A DNA stretch of 9,337 nucleotides, taken from Gemmatimonadota bacterium (lineage in GTDB: Bacteria > Gemmatimonadota > Gemmatimonadetes > Gemmatimonadales > GWC2-71-9). Position numbers and translations under genes: made by a program. Position 1 is the first letter of the stretch. Each line of letters opens with the position of its first letter. Location of the stretch: contig JANYAG010000363.1 of the NCBI GenBank assembly GCA_025361465.1, positions 1-9,337 on the forward strand, read 5' to 3'. Of the stretch, positions 1 through 5,437 are shown piece by piece. The notes under the pieces were generated by a model. It was not told where the DNA came from, did not search any database, and saw nothing but the letters and a program-made list of their open reading frames with translations.

Positions 1-123
1 GACGGCCCATTCATCCGGGGTCCGTTCCGCCGTGGTGGTCATCCGCCAGTGGCCCCGGAGTTCCTGACCCAGGAAGAGACCGACCGTGACCTCGGTATTG
101 CCGATGTCGAGTGCGAGGAGCAT
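1..123 (-). CDS. coaX: Type III pantothenate kinase, N-terminal part (runs off the left edge)
   Basis: This is the first 41 codons of a type III pantothenate kinase, which phosphorylates pantothenate with ATP as the first step of coenzyme A synthesis in the cytoplasm. The visible protein begins MLLALDIGNTEVTVGLF, with the DIGNT phosphate-binding motif of the ASKHA fold at residues 6-10. It continues through a GHWRMTT stretch and TPDEW, both typical of the CoaX N-terminus. The remaining roughly 200 residues lie beyond the window, so the other catalytic motifs cannot be checked. The start is the ATG at 123-121, 15 bases after the birA stop. The nearest purine-rich match is a GAGG about 13 bases upstream, so the ribosome binding site is weak and coupling to birA translation is plausible. 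Natural BirA-CoaX fusion proteins exist in other bacteria, so this neighbourhood supports both calls. Confidence 0.9.
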   Translation of the reverse strand, partial: MLLALDIGNTEVTVGLFLGQELRGHWRMTTTAERTPDEWAV

Positions 124-138
124 GGGGGAAATCTTGCC

Positions 139-849
139 TCAGAGGGGGGTCGAGGCCACCCCACCGATCACTTCGTGGATCGGACCACTGTCGGTTCGGA
201 CGCGGAGAGCGCCGCTGGCCGTGATCCCCTCGGCGGTCCCCAGCCACGGCGCTGTGAGCCGTTGACCGGTCAGGGCATCCCGCCGGGCGAAGGCGGCGAG
301 CTCCGTGGCGGTCAGCGGCCCCGCATCGCGAGTGGTCAGGGCGATCGCCGCGATCACCTTCGCCGCCAGCGTGTCAACAGTCACTGCTGGGGCCCAATCG
401 GCCAGCCGGGCGGCGGTGGCACGAAGCTCATCGGGCAGGACGTTTGCCACGTTCACTCCGAGCCCGATGACGACCCACTGACAGCGGTCGCCGCTCCAGT
501 GTGCCTCGCAGAGGATGCCGGCGAGTTTCCGGTGATCGAGCAACAGATCGTTGGGCCACTTGATCCCGAGCCGCGGCAAGGCTGGCACTGCCAGCTCGAT
601 GACCGCCGCGAGCGCCAGTCCGATCCGAAGCGACAGGGCCTCGAGCGCATCTGTCCGCCGGGGGCGGGTGACCATCGAGCACCACAGGCCACCGACGCCG
701 GACGCCCAGGCACGACCCCGGGTGCCCCGCCCTTCCGTCTGGCGAGCCGCGAGGACGGCGGTGCCGTGATCCGCCCCCTTGGCAGCCAAGGCATGCGCGG
801 TCTCCATCGTGCTGGAAACCTCGGCCAAACGGATCAGGTCAGCTGGCAT
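139..849 (-). CDS. birA: Biotin--[acetyl-CoA-carboxylase] ligase, monofunctional
   Basis: This 236-residue protein is a biotin protein ligase. It makes biotinoyl-AMP and transfers biotin to the lysine of biotin carrier domains such as that of acetyl-CoA carboxylase. Residues 36-48 hold the biotinoyl-AMP loop (GRGTRGRAW, 40-48). Residues 97-101 are KWPND, including the conserved lysine, followed by KLAGILCE and by GLGVNV, all standard family motifs. The N-terminal winged-helix DNA-binding domain of E. coli BirA is absent, so it should not repress biotin genes. The C-terminal small domain (about residues 190-236) is present but weakly conserved. At the position of E. coli Arg118 the loop has Thr43 instead of Arg. 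The ATG at 849 lies inside the end of uppP (11-base overlap), with a G-rich stretch just upstream. The product call is firm; the effect of Thr43 is inference. Confidence 0.95.
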   Translation of the reverse strand: MPADLIRLAEVSSTMETAHALAAKGADHGTAVLAARQTEGRGTRGRAWASGVGGLWCSMVTRPRRTDALEALSLRIGLALAAVIELAVPALPRLGIKWPNDLLLDHRKLAGILCEAHWSGDRCQWVVIGLGVNVANVLPDELRATAARLADWAPAVTVDTLAAKVIAAIALTTRDAGPLTATELAAFARRDALTGQRLTAPWLGTAEGITASGALRVRTDSGPIHEVIGGVASTPL

Positions 850-1660
850 CGCCCCGCATCAGTCCGAGGGCGAACATCAGGAAGAGCACCCCGCCGACGC
901 CGATGCGGTACCAGGCAAAGCCGCGAAAGGAGTGCCGCTCGACGAAGCGGAGGAATCCGCGAATGACCAGCAGCGCGGAGACAAAGGAGACGACGAGCCC
1001 GATCATGAACATCGGCAGGTCGGCGGCGCTGAAGAGTGCCCGGCTCTTCAGCATATCGTACCCGGTGGCCGCGACGATGGTCGGGATCGCGAGGAGGAAG
1101 GAAAATTCCGTTGCGGCCGGCCGGGTGAGACCGAGGACATACCCACCGAGAATGGTCGCGGCCGCGCGCGACGTCCCCGGGATCAGGGAAAGCACCTGTG
1201 CGAGCCCGATGCCGACCGCCTGCCGAAGGGACATCTCCCTCACGTCGCCGGTCGTGGAGGACGGCCGCCGCCCCTCGATCCACAGCATCACCACACCGCC
1301 GAGCACGAGCGTCGTGGCCACGGTGAGGGGATTGAAGAGCGCGGCCTTGATCCAGTGGTGCAGCAGCAGCCCAACCACGGCGGCCGGAGTGAACGCGAGG
1401 GCCAGCGACACCAGCAGACGTCGTTCGGACGGGTTGCCGGCCCAGTGCGCCAGCATCCCGACCAGGGTGCGCCGATAGTGCCAGATGACGGCGAGGATCG
1501 CACCGAGCTGAATGACGATTTCGAACGTTGCGGCGCGTTCTCCCCGGAAGTTCAGCAGGGAACCCACGATGATCAGGTGCCCGGTGGATGAGATGGGGAG
1601 AAACTCCGTGGCTCCCTCGACGAGGCCGAGGAGGAGCGCAATCAGCAGGGGCGGAACCAT
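839..1660 (-). CDS. uppP: Undecaprenyl-diphosphate phosphatase UppP (BacA)
   Basis: This 273-residue polytopic inner-membrane protein dephosphorylates undecaprenyl pyrophosphate to the monophosphate carrier used for peptidoglycan and other envelope polymers. High expression of the family confers bacitracin resistance. The first catalytic motif is EGATEFLPISSTGH at residues 15-28, containing the acidic residues and His28. The second is PGTSR at 161-165, whose Arg165 matches the E. coli catalytic Arg174. Hydrophobic segments fill most of the chain, and the length matches the usual 265-280. The second motif reads PGTSRAAAT where PGTSRSGAT is usual. The ATG at 1660 overlaps the bshA stop by one base (TGATG), with a GGGG five bases upstream, so translation is probably coupled to bshA. 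The end overlaps birA by 11 bases. I saw no close alternative function. Confidence 0.96.
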   Translation of the reverse strand: MVPPLLIALLLGLVEGATEFLPISSTGHLIIVGSLLNFRGERAATFEIVIQLGAILAVIWHYRRTLVGMLAHWAGNPSERRLLVSLALAFTPAAVVGLLLHHWIKAALFNPLTVATTLVLGGVVMLWIEGRRPSSTTGDVREMSLRQAVGIGLAQVLSLIPGTSRAAATILGGYVLGLTRPAATEFSFLLAIPTIVAATGYDMLKSRALFSAADLPMFMIGLVVSFVSALLVIRGFLRFVERHSFRGFAWYRIGVGGVLFLMFALGLMRGDAS

Positions 1661-2787
1661 CAGCGCCCCAGGACCTGGTGATAGTAGGCCTCGTATTGCG
1701 GCACGATGACCTCGGAGGAGAAGTTCGCGGCGCGGGCCCGGGCCGCTTCCCGCATCTGGGCGTGACGCGCCGGGTCACGGAGAACGTCCACCGCACGCCG
1801 CGCCATGGCTTCCACCGAACCCACCGGCTCGAGAATGCCATCCACTCCATCGACGATCAACTCCGGCAATCCGCCCGTCCGGGCGGCGACCACCGGCGTC
1901 CCGCATGCCATCGCCTCAAGCGCCGCGAGCCCGAACGACTCCGTCTGGGACGGCAGGACGAACATGTCCGCGGCCGCCAGCAGCGGCGCCACGGTATCGA
2001 GCCGGCCGAGAAACCGGACGTCCTGCGCCACCCCGAGATCGCGAGCCTCGACCTCGGCATCGCCGCGATCGGGACCATCACCCACCATCACGAGGGTCGC
2101 GGGCATGGCGCGTCGCACGCGCGCGAAGATGCGCACCACATCCTTGACCCGCTTCGCCTCGCGGAAGTTCGAAATGTGCACCAGCAACTTGTGATCCGCC
2201 GGCGCCAGCGACTCGCGCGAGGCCGCCACTGCTGGCGAGTACTCCACCAGGTTCACGAAGTTCGGGATGACGGTCAGGTCGCAGCCGACCGGACCGAACG
2301 CCCGATACGTCTCGTCCTTGAGGAACTGCGAGACGGCGGTGACGCCGTCCGACCGCTCGATCGAGAACTTGGTGATGGCGTAAAAGGACGCCTCCTGGCC
2401 GACCAGGGTGATGTCGGTACCGTGCAGGGTCGTGATCACCTTGATCGGGTGCTCCTTGGCGAGCATCTCACGGGCCACAAACGCAGTGGTCGCATGAGGA
2501 ATGGCGTAGTGCACATGCAGCAGTTCGAGACGCTCCTGCAGCGCGACCTCGTATTGCCGCGACGCCAGCGCCAGCGTGTACGGATAGTGGTCGAACAGGG
2601 GATACCGACTCATCGTGGTATCGACTTCGTGGAAGTACACCCGTTCGGCATACTCCCGCAGGCGGAACGGCGACTGATAGGTGATGAAATGCACTTCGTG
2701 TCCGCGCCGGGCGAGGTCCAGCCCGAGCTCGGTCGCCACGGCACCGGAGCCGCCGTAGGTTGGGTAACAGGTGATCCCGATTCTCAT
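1660..2787 (-). CDS. bshA: N-acetyl-alpha-D-glucosaminyl L-malate synthase BshA (bacillithiol synthesis)
   Basis: BshA is a GT4-family retaining glycosyltransferase that joins GlcNAc from UDP-GlcNAc to L-malate, the first step of bacillithiol synthesis, in the cytoplasm. The 375-residue protein starts MRIGITCYPTYGGSG, whose glycine-rich loop is typical of BshA. It continues with HVHYAIPHA (91-99), TLHGTDITLVG (120-130), SNFREAKRV (206-214), GDGPD (236-240) and the nucleotide-sugar motif ESFGLAALEAMACGTPVV (283-300). Together these distinguish it from generic GT4 enzymes. I chose the ATG at 2787, which overlaps the miaA stop as ATGA. An ATG six codons upstream (2805) is in frame, but it lacks a ribosome site and adds residues that the family does not have. 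The deacetylase BshB and the cysteine ligase BshC are not in the window. Bacillithiol production therefore depends on genes elsewhere. Confidence 0.94.
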   Translation of the reverse strand: MRIGITCYPTYGGSGAVATELGLDLARRGHEVHFITYQSPFRLREYAERVYFHEVDTTMSRYPLFDHYPYTLALASRQYEVALQERLELLHVHYAIPHATTAFVAREMLAKEHPIKVITTLHGTDITLVGQEASFYAITKFSIERSDGVTAVSQFLKDETYRAFGPVGCDLTVIPNFVNLVEYSPAVAASRESLAPADHKLLVHISNFREAKRVKDVVRIFARVRRAMPATLVMVGDGPDRGDAEVEARDLGVAQDVRFLGRLDTVAPLLAAADMFVLPSQTESFGLAALEAMACGTPVVAARTGGLPELIVDGVDGILEPVGSVEAMARRAVDVLRDPARHAQMREAARARAANFSSEVIVPQYEAYYHQVLGR

Positions 2788-3710
2788 CCGCTCTTCTGCT
2801 CCCATGCGGCGATGATGACCGCGGCAAGTTCGTCCGGCGGTCGCGTGGCATCCAGGGTGAGCACGTCACCTCGCACCTGGTGGCGGAACCAGGTTTCCTG
2901 TCGTTTGGCGTATTGCCGCGTGGCGAGCACGATCGATTCGACCAGCTGATCGCGCGGAAGCGTCCCGAGCAGCACCGCCACGGCTTCGCGCACCCCGATG
3001 CCGTCCATCCCGGGGCCATCTGGCGGCGCCCCGTCGGCGAGCGCCGCCGCCACCTCCTGGAGCAGGCCGCGGCGCACCATTTCCTCGGCGCGCGCGCGGA
3101 TCCGTTGGTGGAGGACCGGCCGAGGCACCGTCAGCCGGACCGTCCAGGGACGGACGATTCCCTGCGTTTCCGCCGACCGCTGCCACCACGAAAGCGACCG
3201 ACCGGTCAGCAGCGCAATCTCGATCGCCCGGGCCGCTCGTTGCCGACCTCCCGCCAAGGCGTATGCCCGATCGAGGCGCGAGGCCCAGCGGACGAGGGTC
3301 GGGCGATCGAGCGTCGCCGTGTAGAGCGCCAGTCGCTCCCGCCGAGGGCGATCGAGCGGCGGCTCATGAAACAGTCCCTCGACTAACGCCTTGACATACA
3401 GTCCGGTTCCCCCGACGACCAGGGGCAGACGACCACGCGCGCGAACATCCGCGATCACCTCCGCGGCCTCGAGCGCGAATCGTCCGGCACTGAAGCGCTC
3501 CCCTGGCGAGACGCGGTCGATCATGTGATGGGTCAACCGCTGGAGCTCACGCGGCGAGGGCTTGGCCGTCGCGATGTCGAGCCCGCGATACACCTGCCGG
3601 GAATCGGCGGAGATGACTTCAATCGGCCACTGCGCCGCGAGCGCCAGCGCGACGGCCGTCTTCCCGACCCCGGTCGGGCCGACGAGGATCGGCGTCCTAT
3701 CGTCGGCCAA
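2784..3710 (-). CDS. miaA: tRNA dimethylallyltransferase MiaA
   Basis: MiaA transfers a dimethylallyl group to N6 of adenosine 37 in tRNAs that read codons starting with U, which stabilises codon pairing. The 308-residue protein has the P-loop GPTGVGKT at residues 11-18 and the SADSRQVYRGLDIATAKP segment at 34-51 that contacts the target. It also has THHMIDRVSPGERFSAG (60-76), VGGTGLYVKALVEGL (99-113), and the C-terminal IGVREA and ATRQYAKRQETWF (263-275), all family hallmarks. The frame is open upstream to 3830, but that stretch is the other reading of the mutL end. The TTG at 3710 gives the normal length and a product starting MADDRTPIL. It also has a GGAG seven bases upstream, whereas no ATG or GTG suits. 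It overlaps mutL by 14 bases and bshA by 4. The mutL-miaA adjacency is common in bacteria. Confidence 0.95.
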   Translation of the reverse strand: MADDRTPILVGPTGVGKTAVALALAAQWPIEVISADSRQVYRGLDIATAKPSPRELQRLTHHMIDRVSPGERFSAGRFALEAAEVIADVRARGRLPLVVGGTGLYVKALVEGLFHEPPLDRPRRERLALYTATLDRPTLVRWASRLDRAYALAGGRQRAARAIEIALLTGRSLSWWQRSAETQGIVRPWTVRLTVPRPVLHQRIRARAEEMVRRGLLQEVAAALADGAPPDGPGMDGIGVREAVAVLLGTLPRDQLVESIVLATRQYAKRQETWFRHQVRGDVLTLDATRPPDELAAVIIAAWEQKSG

Positions 3711-5433
3711 AACGACGCTCCAGCTCTTCGCGCGGCAGCTGCACGATCGTGGACCGGCCGTGCACATCGTGCGGCGGCAGCTGGCACGCAAAGAGGCGCA
3801 CCAGCAATTCGCGGCGGGAGCGGTCGTCAAGTGGCTGCCCGGCCTTCACGGCGGCATGGCAGGCATAGGTGGCGACGAACCGCTCAAGGCGGTTGGACCA
3901 GCCACCGAACCGTCCGCGCGCCAAGTCGGCCACCATGTCCCGGAAGCAGTTCGCGGCATCGAACCGCAGGTGCGGATTCGGCACCCCGTGAATCGCCACC
4001 GTGCGCCCCCCGAACGCTTCCACCTCGAAACCAATTCGCTGAAGTGCCTCGCCGTGTTCAGCCACGACATCGAGTTCCTCATCAGTGAGCTCGACCGTGA
4101 TCGGAAGGAGCAGGCGCTGGGCCGGCAACCCTTCGCGCGCGAGGCGGGTCATCACGTCCTCGTAAAGGACACGCTCGTGCGCCGAGTGCTGGTCAACGAT
4201 CACCAGACCGTCCGGCGAGTCATAGCAGAGATAGGTATCGGCGAGCTGCAGCACCGGGGCGGACCATTCACCCGCGTCCGGTGCGGCCGGTGCCGTGCGT
4301 TCCGTGAATGCCACCGAGGCCGCCCCGTCCGGCGAGGCGAAGAAGTCGGCTGGCGCCTCGATGGCGCGAGTGGGCGGGGGCCAGGACGGGAAGGTGGCGG
4401 GCAGTGGCGCATCGCCAAGATGGGCCGCCGATGCCAGTCCGCCGAGTGCCTGGCGTATGGCCTCCTCAATGGCGCGCTCGACCGCGAAACGATTGCGGAA
4501 GCGCACCTCGAGCTTGGCCGGATGCACGTTGACATCGACCTCGCCTGGATCGAGGCGGAGGTCAAGGAAGAGCGAGGGCCGGTCACCGGGATGGATCGCG
4601 GCGCGATACCCCGCCTCCGCCGCACGCACCAGAAAGTGATCGCGAAAGGGACGGCCGTTGACGAAGAGCTGGCTCCGCCGGCCCGTGGGTTGCGCGTCGG
4701 CGGGACGCTGCGTGAAGCCCACGACATGGACGCCGCCGACCGCCTGGTCGACGGCCAGCAACGTGCGCGAGAGTTCCCGTCCCCACACCGCGGCAAGGCG
4801 CTCTTCCGGTGCCTGCCCCGCCGCAACGTTCAATCGCTCGCGACCATCAAGGGTGAGTTCAAATCCCACTTCAGGATGGGCAAGCGCCAATGTCGCGACG
4901 GTGTCCCAGACGTTGCGCGCCTCGCTTGCCGCGGAGCGAAGGAACTTGCGCCGCGCCGGCGTATTGAAGAACAGTGCGCGCGCGGTGATGGTGGTACCGC
5001 GTTGCCGAACCGCCTCCCGCATCTGGTCAATGCGGCCGCCCGCGGCGGTGATTTCGGTGCCCGCACCGTCGCCATCCGCTGTCAGCATCGTGAACCGGGA
5101 GACCGAAGCAATCGCCGGGAGCGCCTCGCCGCGAAATCCGAAGGTCGCAATTCCGACCAGATCCTGCGTCGCTCGGATCTTGCTCGTGGCGTGACGATCG
5201 AGCGCCAGCATCGCGTCGTCGCGGTGCATCCCGATGCCGTCATCGGCAACTTCGATCAGCGTCTTGCCACCGTTCTCAACGGCCACCCGGACATGGCGCG
5301 CATCGGCGTCGATGGCATTCTCCACCAGTTCCTTGACGACGGAGCCGGGGCGTTCCACGACCTCGCCGGCCGCGATCTGGTTCGCGACGGCATCAGGGAG
5401 AATGGCGATACGACGGGTCGTGCGGGCGGGCAT
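3697..5433 (-). CDS. mutL: DNA mismatch repair protein MutL, endonuclease-type C-terminus
   Basis: MutL couples mismatch recognition by MutS to strand incision. The 578-residue protein has a GHKL ATPase N-terminus: KELVENAIDA (34-43, catalytic Glu35 and Mg-binding Asn39), DDGIGM (64-69) and TFGFRGEAL (97-105). A central domain ends in the DVNVHPAKLEVRF motif. After a short linker, the C-terminal dimerisation and nuclease domain carries DQHSAHERVLYE (414-425), a match to DQHA(X)2E(X)4E with Ala to Ser. It also has ACHAAVK (524-530) and the terminal FGRR. The usual CPHGRP metal site reads DVHGRS (556-561), so the ligand Cys is Asp. The ATG at 5433 comes four bases after the batDE stop, and the purine run AAGGG abuts it directly. 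This spacing is poor and suggests re-initiation. No other in-frame start precedes the ATPase core. Confidence 0.96.
   Translation of the reverse strand: MPARTTRRIAILPDAVANQIAAGEVVERPGSVVKELVENAIDADARHVRVAVENGGKTLIEVADDGIGMHRDDAMLALDRHATSKIRATQDLVGIATFGFRGEALPAIASVSRFTMLTADGDGAGTEITAAGGRIDQMREAVRQRGTTITARALFFNTPARRKFLRSAASEARNVWDTVATLALAHPEVGFELTLDGRERLNVAAGQAPEERLAAVWGRELSRTLLAVDQAVGGVHVVGFTQRPADAQPTGRRSQLFVNGRPFRDHFLVRAAEAGYRAAIHPGDRPSLFLDLRLDPGEVDVNVHPAKLEVRFRNRFAVERAIEEAIRQALGGLASAAHLGDAPLPATFPSWPPPTRAIEAPADFFASPDGAASVAFTERTAPAAPDAGEWSAPVLQLADTYLCYDSPDGLVIVDQHSAHERVLYEDVMTRLAREGLPAQRLLLPITVELTDEELDVVAEHGEALQRIGFEVEAFGGRTVAIHGVPNPHLRFDAANCFRDMVADLARGRFGGWSNRLERFVATYACHAAVKAGQPLDDRSRRELLVRLFACQLPPHDVHGRSTIVQLPREELERRFGRR
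3718..3721 (-). promoter_or_regulatory. Shine-Dalgarno GGAG that decides the TTG start of miaA
   Basis: On the minus strand GGAG occupies 3721-3718, followed by seven bases and then TTG at 3710-3708. It lies inside the last codons of mutL (encoding LERR). This site, together with the MiaA family length, is the reason for choosing a TTG start over the long upstream open frame. Confidence 0.7.
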
Positions 5434-5437
5434 CCCT

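Noticed and set aside
49..966. Plus-strand open frame of 305 codons opposite birA and uppP
   Set aside because: No recognisable motif, low-complexity charged composition, and complete overlap with coaX, birA and the end of uppP.
834..1850. Minus-strand open frame of 338 codons overlapping uppP and bshA
   Set aside because: It is an out-of-frame reading of uppP, whose own frame has all catalytic motifs; the product is Arg/Pro-rich without motifs.
2788..2805. Upstream ATG of bshA adding six residues
   Set aside because: No ribosome site precedes it, and BshA proteins begin at the MRIGIT-like strand; the ATGA overlap with miaA favours 2787.
1588..2949. Plus-strand open frame of 453 codons opposite bshA
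   Set aside because: Antisense shadow of bshA that spills into uppP and miaA; Arg/His/Gly-rich with no domain.
3711..3830. 40-residue N-terminal extension of miaA into mutL
   Set aside because: The sequence is an out-of-frame reading of the mutL end, Cys/Arg-rich and unlike MiaA; the TTG at 3710 has a proper ribosome site and gives the usual length.
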